Shown piece by piece: positions 35,435 through 46,500 of a DNA stretch of 64,000 nucleotides. Source of the DNA: Sarcocystis neurona (lineage: Eukaryota > Apicomplexa > Conoidasida > Eucoccidiorida > Sarcocystidae); the NCBI GenBank assembly GCA_000727475.1, contig KL647293.1, forward strand, positions 4,104,437 through 4,168,436. The letters run 5' to 3'. Under the pieces are notes generated by a model. It ran no database searches and was not told the DNA's origin. It was given only the letters and a program-made list of their open reading frames with translations. A program made the position numbers and the translations under genes. The number at the start of each line of letters is the position of its first letter. Position 1 is the stretch's first letter.

Positions 35435-36583
35435 CTACAGGATGTCGCTGAGTGGGGGGGCCTCTAGGATTCTTGGATTTGGTGGAGGTATATAATTATA
35501 ATCATTCTGGGGATCATACCCCGATGGGTATCCCCTTCCTATCTCATACGCAGCACGCAAGCCTTCTTCAAAGTCTAACATATCATCCAGGTAATCAACC
35601 ATCATTCTTCTATTTGCAAGGGCAGAACTTGCAGGGATAACAGAGTTTAACCGCCAGGCAAGGCCAAAGACGTGCTTCGCCGCCGGGACCATCTTACGTA
35701 AGTAGAGGGAGAGTTCGTTAGTAAGAGTACTACAATTTAAAAACGGGTGAATGTAATAGAAGAGAACACGTGGCAGCTGTTTGACCACCAGCTGTAACAA
35801 CTGTGCTACGCGTCTTGTCTCTGGATCGCCCCTGGTTTCCGCTGTAGCATCCTCGACGTGTCTGCGTTGTTCGGGTTCCTCCATGAAACCTGTACTTGGG
35901 GCCAGCGTCAAATGAGTTGGAGCCACCATACTGGGGTTAATCGCAGGGTGCATCTTTCTGTGCTCACGCATCATCATTTGCATTCTAAGCTTACCAACTG
36001 CACCCTCAAGCATCGCCCTCATCGCTAATAAACTTTTGTAGCAGCTGTCAGCGTCCGGTACTTCTCTAAGATGGAGGTACTTGCGGCGAAACCTTCCGAA
36101 CTGTGGAATTTCTTCAAAAGCAGTCTTAAGTAAAGTCGCGCGTACCTCCGGTGGCATAGACGCATAGCCGTACAAAAACCGTAAGCTCTCTATTCCCCAC
36201 TTCTGCAATTTTGAATTTACCGAGTTTGTGTTGACGTCAGGGGCACTGAGGAGATATTTTGCCTTTTTGTATTTCTCCGAGGTCCGCAACTTCGAAATTC
36301 CATACAACACCGAATTCTTCACTTCCGTACCTACCTCCCCAACTACTTTTGACATAAAGTCGAAGACTTTTCCGGCTACTGCGCTTCCTGTGAGTTTTTC
36401 GTTACCCACTCCTTGCCATTCATCAATTCCAAGAACCGCATCTGCAGCCAACCGTCGGTTATGCCCTGCATTACATTCTGCAACTTCAACAAGCGATGCA
36501 CAAAATCGTGAGAAGAAATACGCAAAAGAAAAGAGAAAAAAACGAAAGGGGACCCTGCGTTTTGACAACACTGCTGCGACCAT
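35435..36583 (-). CDS. Unrecognised secreted protein (382 aa)
   Basis: Single open frame of 382 codons from the ATG at 36583. This start is chosen because it opens a clear signal peptide: MVAAVLSKRR, then a Phe-rich hydrophobic core (RFFLFSFAYFFSRF) and a plausible cut before VEVAEC. Another in-frame ATG (MPPVDTR) lies just upstream, and the frame is open to 36892 with a composition typical of non-coding DNA. The mature part is ordinary in complexity and mostly helical in appearance, with motifs such as KVFDFMSKVVGEVG, YGISKLRTSEKYKKAKYLL and GIESLRFLYGYASMPPEVRA, a Met-rich segment (RMQMMMREHRKM), one NCS sequon and a Pro/Tyr-rich end (YNYIPPPNPRILEAPP). No transmembrane segment follows the leader, so a soluble cargo of secretory organelles or of the vacuole is likely. 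I do not recognise the family. A stop codon follows directly and no introns are needed. Confidence 0.7.
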   Translation of the reverse strand: MVAAVLSKRRVPFRFFLFSFAYFFSRFCASLVEVAECNAGHNRRLAADAVLGIDEWQGVGNEKLTGSAVAGKVFDFMSKVVGEVGTEVKNSVLYGISKLRTSEKYKKAKYLLSAPDVNTNSVNSKLQKWGIESLRFLYGYASMPPEVRATLLKTAFEEIPQFGRFRRKYLHLREVPDADSCYKSLLAMRAMLEGAVGKLRMQMMMREHRKMHPAINPSMVAPTHLTLAPSTGFMEEPEQRRHVEDATAETRGDPETRRVAQLLQLVVKQLPRVLFYYIHPFLNCSTLTNELSLYLRKMVPAAKHVFGLAWRLNSVIPASSALANRRMMVDYLDDMLDFEEGLRAAYEIGRGYPSGYDPQNDYNYIPPPNPRILEAPPLSDIL

Positions 36584-37021
36584 GAAACAAGGAGGAGCTG
36601 CCCTGGTGTCTACGGGAGGCATCGCAGTTGTGACCCTGGCTGACTGGCGGGCCACGTCAGAAGTAAATGGAACGCTTGCGGACGGGCAGATAAGGGCAGA
36701 GAAGGCTATAGGGAATGGAGAGAAGAAGGGAGAAATAGAAGACACGAAGGATTCAAATAGAGAAGAGTAAGAGCCAAAAAGGTCGAAGAGAACTGCAGAA
36801 GACGAAGTACAACAGGGAGACACGCCCGAGGGGCGGTGAGTACCCACCACAGCTAAACGCTCCATTGTGAAGCCAAAACATAGCAACGACATGGGTTAGC
36901 GATGGCAGAAGCTCGTCAAATGGGAGACGGGCATCTACGTAAGTCGCTCATTCGTTCTTAGAGCATTTCGAAACGCATCTACCGTTGAAAAAGCACGTAC
37001 GTATATGTACACTCATGTACG

Positions 37022-37056
<35 letters not shown>

Positions 37057-37652
37057 ACAGGTATGTATGTACCCCTGTGTGTATGTATTTTACGAATGTG
37101 TCATATATATATATACATATATGCATGTAAGTGCGCTACTGAATTTCTTTTATTACAGGTTATTCAGCATTCAACCGTTGCGTGACAGCTGCTCGATGTC
37201 CACTTCGCGTCGACAGAGTTTGTGACAAGTCACCTGCCAAAGACCACAGACCTCTCTACCCAGCTGCTCTTTGCATAGCAAACCTATCGCATGCCGGACA
37301 TATTGTGTAAGAGCACAGACACTTCCTTGACTGATACCTATTTTCAAAGGAAAATGCGGGAGGCGCCACATACGCAGCTGACCCGCCAATGAAACAGCAG
37401 GCCTTCACGCGTCTGTCACGCGTTCTAGAGCCTCCAGGACTTTGCCACATGTAACTTACAAAGAGAACACTATCCCGTTGTATCAAGAACGTTCGATCAC
37501 TACGAACGCACCGACGGACACAGAGGTACTGAGTGGTAGCGTCAACGAGATGAATGGTATGTGATACGTCCCCTAAGAGTCAAGCAACATGTGCGAATGC
37601 TACGCCCGTCTGTAGCGGCTGGTGATGACGGTCGAAATGGGCTAAGCGTGTG

Positions 37653-37988
37653 ATGCACAGCACTACAGAATCGATCCACCTCTGGAAACATCGCGACGCG
37701 TTTGCCGTTAAACAGAACCACAACGAGGTGCGACGTTATCAGGTTTCTACGCATCTGCTATTCAGTGTGTTTCTGGATTGCCCTTTCGTGATTTTCACCG
37801 CACTGATGTGGTTATTGCAGTCATTGTATCTTTGCCCTGCTGCACGCGACTGTGGTCTCACCACCGAGAGCGCTCCCGCAAACGTTGAAACGGGCTCTCT
37901 TGCAAGCAAAGACGAATCTATTTCCGCTGCACATATAAGCAGCAGTGGCAGGCGGTCTCTGCGAAAGACGCAAAGCCTCCCTGTGTAA
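37653..37988 (+). CDS. Small ORF with one membrane segment (111 aa)
   Basis: ATG-initiated frame of 111 codons. A polar start (MHSTTESIHLWKHRDAFAVK) is followed by one long hydrophobic segment (LLFSVFLDCPFVIFTALMWL) and a Ser/Thr-rich polar tail ending RRSLRKTQSLPV. This pattern is that of a small single-pass membrane protein. There is no homology I can name, and the reverse strand also carries an open frame here. Confidence 0.25.
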   Translation: MHSTTESIHLWKHRDAFAVKQNHNEVRRYQVSTHLLFSVFLDCPFVIFTALMWLLQSLYLCPAARDCGLTTESAPANVETGSLASKDESISAAHISSSGRRSLRKTQSLPV

Positions 37989-38384
37989 ACAAAATATGCA
38001 GTTCTAAGCTTCCAATGAATAACCACGCGGAAGCACGGAGGACTATCTCTTTACATGGTGCCGTCACATTCCTGAACAAACCAAGCACCTGTCGTTCTAC
38101 TACCAGTCGCACAACGCCTCCAACTCTGATTACCTACCCCTGCAATTGTTACGATTCCGTAGCGCACAAACGAGGGCGAGGCAAAAATGTGGTGTGCGGC
38201 CGTCTGCGCGGTCGACATAGACGGGATGCGAGCGGCGGAAGGTAACAGAAAACGGTACACAGGCGAGGAAGGCAAGGAAAGGACGCCGCCATCAAATTGT
38301 GTGCGAAAGGTCACACGTACGGACAGAAAGACGCACTTAGGCGCAGATTCTTCGTGCGTTGCTTATCGTATATATTTAACAAGC

Positions 38385-38771
38385 TAAAAAGTGGAAAGTG
38401 AAGTGCCAGCATGGGTGGAAAAGCCGTATCTGCTTTGCGGGCGAAGGGGCGCAGCTGGAAGGAGAGAGGGTGGTTTTGAAGTGTGTGACTCTCCTCATTC
38501 CACACAAACAAACCGGAAATGTGCATCACCCCAGTCGCTTCTGAATTTCTTGTTGCAGCTCTGCGGGAGCTCTGCTGTAGAGCGGCCGGTCACGCAGAAG
38601 GGGGGAATGTGGGGAGTTGAGGTCACCGACGTGGCGCAGAAGCGTGCCCGACGCGCTAGTGTGGATGCCGCCGGTCCATGGGCGCGCGTCTACGGCCGAG
38701 GCGCGTTTCTTTTCGGGTGGAGCCGCGCATTGAGCACAAGAGCGTACACGTAGAGAACTGCATACTTGCAT
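38385..38771 (-). CDS. Possible two-exon fragment
   Basis: Minus-strand frame from 38771 (ATG, MQVCSSLRVR) through APPEKKRASAVDARPWTGGI and SPHSPLLRDRPLYSRAPAEL to QEIQKRLG, where CTGGG|GTGATG offers a donor. A CTCTCTCCTTCCAG acceptor about 80 bp on leads to GCAPSPAKQIRLFHPCWHFT and a stop. Phases fit. The plus strand also carries a 120-codon open frame over the same DNA, so the strand is uncertain. Confidence 0.2.
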
Positions 38772-39800
38772 GAGTACGCAGTTTATAACTGGGTATATAC
38801 CTCACTCTGCATGTGAAGTATCTTTTGGCTGTTGGAGCGCATGTTGAGTATTCACCACTGCGGAGACAATTTTAACCGGCATATACGAATATATGTATGT
38901 TTCCATACGCGTTTAACGCTCCTGTACTGTACAAGCCGAAGACGTGTGCTGGAACCGCTGCGCACAACCTGCTGACAGGGCAACTTCTTCGGCCTTTTTC
39001 CGTATGACGTCGTGTTCCGCAGAAATACATCTACGTAAGAAAGGGAACGCACGCGACTCTTTGAGTGACAGTGGGAAATTTAGATCTTTTCCTCGCGCAG
39101 TAAAAGCAACGCTTGTCTTCTTTACCATTGAAACACTGAACCTGCCTGGAACCCTCCTGTTGTCTATACATCGAAAAGAAATGTTTTCCCCTGGCCACAC
39201 TCAAAAATCATAGAAAGCTATCGGTGGGCGCAGCTGCGGAACGGCACATTTTATTCCACATCCGTTTAAAGAGCAGACGCCTCAGCAGAGAGCTGGCTTT
39301 CCTTTCTTGCGCCTGAGGAAGCACAATAAAGGGCCCGCGCGGTATTATCGGGGAAAGCATTGTTTCTTTAGAAGAGAAACTGCCCACCGCACTAAAAGCC
39401 TGGAACAACGTTTGAATGTACTCTCACTGGCAAGCAATATGTACTCTCACCGGCTGACGCGGTGGACGGCACATCGTTCGACAGTCACCTGTGTCATGGC
39501 ATGAATGCGCAGCTTGAATGGAATAATACTGGTCATGCAAGAAATGTACTCGCTTAACTGCCAAAGTCCGAAAGCATTACTGAGATTTCGGCGGAGACAC
39601 GACACACCGGTGCCGCTTTGGGGGCGGGCACGACTATTCCACGCAACTATGCAAGAACATCCGTGCGCCGAATAGAAGTGCCACTGATACAAATGCTTTC
39701 TGTGACCTAATATGGGACGGAAACATAAAAACGTGCTCCAGTAAACACCCACTGGCAGCCTGAAATCAATATCACCGCCGTTGTTTGCGAGGGTTTAAAA

Positions 39801-39926
39801 ATTGTACCTGCGCAAGTAGACACGCCGCTGCTATATACCCAGCAGCCGCACAATGTGTGATACATTGCACCTGCGCAAGTGGACGCACAGCTGCTATATA
39901 GCCAGCAGCGGCACAGTGTCCGACAA
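39801..39926. repeat. 63-bp tandem duplication
   Basis: Two copies starting at 39801 and 39864 share ACCTGCGCAAGT, GCTGCTATATA and CCAGCAGC with several substitutions. It is followed by GCA/GCC-rich DNA. Confidence 0.85.
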
Positions 39927-40303
39927 CGCAGCAGGATACATCAGCTGCAAGAGGAGGCGAAGCGGCGGCACAAACAACAGCTGCCGCGACAGGGACAGCA
40001 GCAGTGGAGGTCAACCTAAAAAGCACAGCGGTAGTGGCGGCTGCAGCTATAGTTTCAAAGACGCGCATGTCCTGCACAGCGTGTGATCGATTGCAGAGCG
40101 CTCACAAAGGTTAGAGCTGCGAAATACGTATAAGTTTGAGCCTCACTTCCGACATAAAGGAAACCAGGTTAAAACATACATACAGATGCGTGTCCAACCC
40201 TGAGGGGAATTGCATCCTTACGAATTACGCTGTGTAGGGAAGCACTTGGCGAGGACACGAATCAGAAACACAGTCAAAAAATATAGTTGTAGTCGTGAAG
40301 GTC

Positions 40304-40549
40304 ATGTGGAGAGGACTTTTTCCAACAACTGTTGAAGAGGCTAGAGCCGAACGCAACATCGAAACACAAATACAAACGGATGTGTTGGTGGGTGAACTCG
40401 GTTTCCCCTCTCAGAAGCTATTCTTGTGCAACACACCCTGTGTGTTCGGGCACAGGGGAGACACGCACGACACCCCTGAGACATTCTGTACTGTGTTCAC
40501 GCTGCGCTCGCGCCCCAAAGAATTTGCAGGTGGCTCCGAAATAGCGTGA
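40304..40549 (+). CDS. Small ORF (81 aa)
   Basis: ATG-initiated frame: MWRGLFPTTVEEARAERNIE, then DVLVGELGFPSQKLFLCNTP and a Cys-containing part, to a stop. It has balanced composition and four cysteines, but no recognisable domain and no supporting context. Confidence 0.2.
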   Translation: MWRGLFPTTVEEARAERNIETQIQTDVLVGELGFPSQKLFLCNTPCVFGHRGDTHDTPETFCTVFTLRSRPKEFAGGSEIA

Positions 40550-43500
40550 CACTGAACGCAACGGAGGCTGAAAACCCCGAAGAATCTAGACGGCGTCAAA
40601 GCTTCACGAGTGCGTAGAACCTTCGTCATTTAAAAAGAGACACGAACGCACTCAGGCTCGGTAGGTAGCTCAACGGATTCGGCAGAGGACTGGCCACACA
40701 GTTGAAGCACCGGAGGCCCAAGAAGACAACTGATGGAGTGCTCTGACTCCTGCGCACCTAGGGAGGTTCTCTTGTGGGGTGAAAGCCAGCAAGCACGTTG
40801 ATGGGAATTGTGCGTAAAATCAGTCCCCAGCGTCGCCGTCGTACGCGCTTGTATCTGTACGCCCAGAACGCCCAATTACATACCTAATCAAAAATGCACT
40901 GGCTGGCATGTACTCACCTCGAATCCATGCTTCGGAGACCACAAGTACGGATATGCGTGGGTGTGTTTGTTCTCACACGTGTGTTTTCAGAGGACGCTCA
41001 CGTGTTGTCGGACTGGTGAAGCCCGCCCCGGAGCGATCTTGCGCTGTTGAAGTGCCTCTGGCTTGACAAGGCTATATAGGCATACACAAACACAATTTCT
41101 GTATTTCTTTCCTGAGGTGACGGCAGTGCTCCCGTGCTAGTAGGTGGTTCACCGTCGTTTTAAAGAGGTGCACACGTTTCGCATTTCGACAGCCTTCTTC
41201 ACCAGCGACTAGAGACGCAAGCAACAAGGCGTCAGTCTGCAAGAATACGTCTATGTACGCATATGTATATTTATATCCACGCTGTGCGTTGTGTCTGTCC
41301 TTGTAAATTGTCATCTGCTTTGTTCAGTAGAATGCAAATTCACGCACTTGTCTTGCGAGCACTCTTGAAACGCATCAAGTTTTGACGAAGGACTAATCTA
41401 CTCGAGAGAGTTTCCATCTAACTATGCATCAGACACGTCTATGCAGATTTGTGGTGAAATATGTACAATGTATATCGTTCACGTGCAAACACATTCCGTC
41501 GCAGAATTCTCACGACAATCACACATAAAACTGTTTATACCTGACCATACATTGCAATAATTCTACTACGTGATTTTGTAGTATAAAGCTCCTTTCGACC
41601 TGTCCGTCGTCTCTTTGTCTGCTGTTATAAAGCAGCCACTACTCTATCACACTGAGTGTACGCATCCACAGCGCTGTACGAGTGCTCGATGTAGAGTGCG
41701 CTAAGATGCCAGGAACGTACTCCCGTTGGATTAGTATAGTCGCTCTGAGATTTCCAGCTGGCCGTATGCTGGAAGTAAAGAAAAAAGTACTATAACATGT
41801 ACATATACTTGATGTCCTTTTGAGTATGTTGAACAGGCATGTATGCATATCCCATGGAGGTACGCTGGTCGGATGCAACTCCGTATCTACCATGTTGGCC
41901 AGAGTATATGTATTTCTTTGGGGGTGCATGGTACCAGAGATCTTCCTATAATTTCTTGTGTTCAGTCTCGCATTTGGCTAATCTTCAAGCTCACATGTTT
42001 GCTGTCAAAGCACAGGGAGGGAAGGATCCTTCATGAGGGCGGCTGCGTACTTGGAGATGCTCGAGCGCTTGTATAAGTCGAGCATACTGCTGAGTTTTCA
42101 AGCACTTTTCATTGTTCTACACCTTAAATCACCACCAAAGAGGATGTAGAGGAAGGAAATTGCCGTTCGTCTTTGCAAACACCGCTGCACACGTCGTTAG
42201 CAGCCACTTTCGCCACGTACATTGGGTGTGCCTAACTTGTGTGTACGAAGGTCGACATGCAACTTTGGATGTCCTCGTTGGGGAGTCCTCGCAAAGACAA
42301 ATGTGTACGTGCGGTACACATGCATCTGTGTAGATAAATACACCTACGTACACGCGTGCAAAGTTGGTCTGTCCGTATGGCAAGGAGTACAAAAACAAGG
42401 CTATAAATGCACAGAATTGGACGTATCAGTGCACGTAGACGTATATACTCCTGCGCCTTTTGGTGTGAACCGGTAAACCTTCGTCAGTGCGTCTTTTCTT
42501 CTGTACTACCACAATTCCACCTCGAGTATATGTAAAAATACCAGCATGGGTACGTCTGTGCTTGCCGTCGAATATGGATGTAGTCCCGTGTATAACACCA
42601 CAGCAGTTGTTGCTCCGCACAAACAAACACATCGAAAAAACAGTGGACTCACCGCAGCCTGCTTTTTCTGTAAGTGATCACCCAGTGTGCACCTTTAGGG
42701 TACGATGAGAACCTCAGTACAGTGATTCTGAAGGGAGGTCGCGTGTGTGCTGACAGCTACAGACTAGACCACAACGGAATATGAGACAAAGGCAACGATT
42801 TTCTATTGTGTACCTCTGTAGTAGTGTTAATTCACGCACGTGTTCAAAGCATAAGGAACTCTCTAGCGCACAGTATCGAGGGACTACAAATCATTAGGCC
42901 TCACGCAGACGCACAAAACAACGCCTGGGCTTACTCTTACGAATGCACACCCCGCCCAAGTATGTTGATGTATCACTGAGGTGCACGTGCACCAGCCTGC
43001 ACGTGTAACAGCAACATTCAGTACATCCAGACCACGTTTGTACTGAGGTACATTGTTCTCGTGCAGTCGGACTTCCATGTCGTAGCATCAAGCAAAAGGT
43101 ACCTGGAGCAGAAAGGCCAACAGATCTGCTCCGTCGGTAGGTGCGTCATCCCAGTACAAAGAAATCTCCGAGGCTCATAAATGACCGGATGGAGAAGAGG
43201 AAAACAGCTCACCAGAATCAAGAGAGTTTATTGTTAGCAAGCGTCCGAATGCCCTCCTGAAGGAGAAAGCCGATTGTGGCTCTGCCGAAATCCGTTGTGG
43301 ACAGGCAGCACGCATCGTTAGCTCAAAGCAACATTTTTGAATGAGACAATATAACGGCGGGCTATACTTGCATCCCGAGTGTCACGAGTGCGCCTTAATC
43401 GGGTGACGCGCAGGCATGGATGCAAAGTAGCGTGATGCTCAAACAACTTGCACGCAAGACCATGGATAAATGCTGAAAGGTACTCTACCTTATGTGCATG

Positions 43501-46500
43501 TACACGTTTACTACGCCCGCCCAGAAAGCGTCTCTCGATTAAATGTGGAGGAAAAAGATTATAAATACGGATGGGTATTCAACGGCAAATAGACAGGTAG
43601 TACGCACGCACATGCCTACGTACAATTCACCTGTACGAACTGAATAATTATACTTGCATCTTCAAGTATCATTATGTTTGAAACATGTGGAAAAGAAGTG
43701 AACCTATTCAAGCGTAGATGGGTGCCGGCTATGTGTGCGTAGACGCCATCACATGCACGTGTGCTGATGGAATGAGTAAGTGTACTTTCATCTACCTTAC
43801 GCACACCTACGAAGTGATTTATTCACTTAGGTCAAGGATATTACCTGATTCGCAGGGTGGGCAAGAATCTGTGCTTTTAGTTTGACTATACATCAATCAA
43901 GTGACACTAAATATCTTTGTGCATACGACCAGCTGATGAAGACGTCTTGCCTAAGGTGCTTCTTACTTTAAAGTTCTTTGCATGCTGATAGTCGAGGCTT
44001 CTTCATCACCGGCGTATTGATGTATGAACATATCCTCTACCGCGGTACACATTTTCACTTGCTCTACCAGAGGCACACGCTTACAGCTAATTGGATCCAA
44101 CGTCCTAACTCTGTGGTTGACTCGGTGCTCCTCCTTTTGGAACAATACCTGAGTCGGGTAACGCAATACTCGTCTGTGGAAGATGATCAAATCTCCAGAT
44201 ACTCGTACACAAAGAGTAAAACTCGTAAACTGCTACGTGATACGAAGGTTTCTCGTACAGAGATGTTCATATTTTCGAGAAAGCCTTTATAATCTAAGCT
44301 ACTTCAAAAGTATTGACCCAGCCTGTGCGTGATGGAATGGCAGTTATTAATTATATCAGCATGAGAAAAGGAATAAGCACTGAGATAAATGACAGCGGCC
44401 CTGTAAGAAGAAAGACACCTCCTTTGCTGTGTCAGCTGTTGTCCTGTTTCCCTCCGCCATTTTTCGTTGACCTGCTGAAGAGAAAGCTCATTGCAAGGAA
44501 GAGGACTTTATAGCGGACGTAGGAATGTAGATACTCGAAAAGACATTGCGCTGGTTGAAACGCTTAAACGGAGAGTGCCAGCGGGCCGCAGTAAGCAAAC
44601 GATACGCAGGTTTCTTCAATCAGGAGTGGACACCTGTGTCTGTGTGCGTAAGCGTATGCGCGGGCGGAGGCGCTGCAGACGCTCATGCGACTGCTCCACC
44701 GAATAAAATTGAGACTTCGCACGTACGCGTTCCTCACGTCTATGTACTCTTTTGTGTATACATACTTATGGGTGTGCATATAACTGCTACGCATGGATAC
44801 ATACGTACACATATATGTATACGCATTCTTGAAAGTATCAAGATGACGGCAAAGACGCTACCTTCTTCGCTTGGATGCAAGAACTTAATCTGCTCGTGTG
44901 GAATGACAGAGGAACAGGTGCGGTAAGCTGTACATTCTGAAGGGTAGAAGAGGTGAAGTAGGCTGACATATGCCCTAAGAAAACGCCAACTTTTATGACG
45001 TGTACCGACCTTGTGAATTCTTGATTTGCATAACCTGGCAGCGCCTAAGACAGGAAGAATGCACAAACATTCGTATGCCCGTGCTAGTTGCGCCCTCTCA
45101 CGCAACAGCGAATGCGCTTCACCGGTGCAGCGAGATCATGGGAAAGCCAAGTATGCCAGTATGCGTATACATATCCCTCTCCCTCTGTACATATATATAT
45201 ATATATATATCTTTGTATCCAGTGCTGCTGGGCGGGCGCTCCCACATGGAGTAGTATTAAAGTAGTGCTTGCAATGGTTTGATCTTTCGTCGAAGAGGAC
45301 GAACCCAGTATGCCTTGCAAAAGGGAGTCGTTGACCGTGGACACTGCCATCAGTCACCCTTAATCGCCTTTCCTACGCACGTCTTGATAGCCAGTTTGAG
45401 AGCCAACATGGACAGGAAATAGATTACGGAGTGAAGGAGTCGCAAGCCGAATTTTGTGCGGGTTGCTATGTGTTTCGTGAATAGATGAACACGAACTTCA
45501 CTGGTAGACAAACTTCAACTGTGAAGACTATCTGCGTCAAAAAGTACATTGATGAGTATGTCTAGAAATAGGAGGACCGTATAAATGTGCTGCGCTCGGT
45601 TGTATGGCGGTGGGTGGATCCATTATGTGTGAAAGTTGCAGACATGCCACTGCTCCGAGTACTGATACTTACACACTCGAAGAAATGTCGCCCAAAGTCT
45701 TGTACATCCTCCGAAGAAGCATCTTTCATGAAGAAGAAGTGAACAGGTTCAAGAGGAGCATATGTGAAACTCAATGCTTTAGATTTTTGAGTTTTCTTGG
45801 AGAAAAGTGCTCATGAGTGATTCCCAGATAGCACTTCATTCGTCCCACCTCGTTCGACAACCTTTCACAGAGCACGTTGTGATGTGTGCCTTTTTTCGCA
45901 TATATTTTGGTTGTGTGTCAAAGTGTCACGTCCTACTGCCAGTACCCTCAGCCAAAGTAGAAGTGTTTCGTCACAGCCTTTTGTCCCTTTATGTCTTGTG
46001 CATGAATCGCTACTGAAGAGGAGCCAATAGCAGGAAGGTCCCAAGGGAGGAACGTTCAACACCTACGGCTTCTCTTGGCTGTAGTGTACATTCAACGGAG
46101 CTCTTTATCACTTCTATTTGTGAAAGACCCCATGAGACGTATTTTCCATGACACCTGCACCTTCCTCTAGGGACAGTGGACTGCAAGGAGACCACAGCGA
46201 ATCGAGCCCATAGTCAATATTTCGAAGTGCATACTATTACGCATCCCTGGATGTTCTGCACTGATACCTAGAAACTGGCCACGTGGGCCGTCTGAAAACG
46301 CTGTGTCGGAACATCTCACTACCTATAAAAACTCCTGTAAACCTACCTTGTTTGACTGGATTGACTACTGAACTTCCCCAACAGGATAGACACCACGTGC
46401 TACACAGTTATAAACTAACACTCAGCTGCATTGGGGTGTTTCCCGAGGTTTCACGAAGCAGAAGTCTTCAAACCCTCAGCCCCAATTATTCCCTACTCTA

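Noticed and set aside
36228..36770. 180-codon plus-strand frame
   Set aside because: Antisense to the signal-peptide gene at 35435-36583 and its 5' flank; Lys-rich because the opposite strand is Phe/Leu-rich.
40655..40730. tRNA-like start (GTAGCTCAACGG, AGAGGACTGG)
   Set aside because: No matching acceptor stem or T-loop (GGTTCGA) follows, so no cloverleaf can be drawn.
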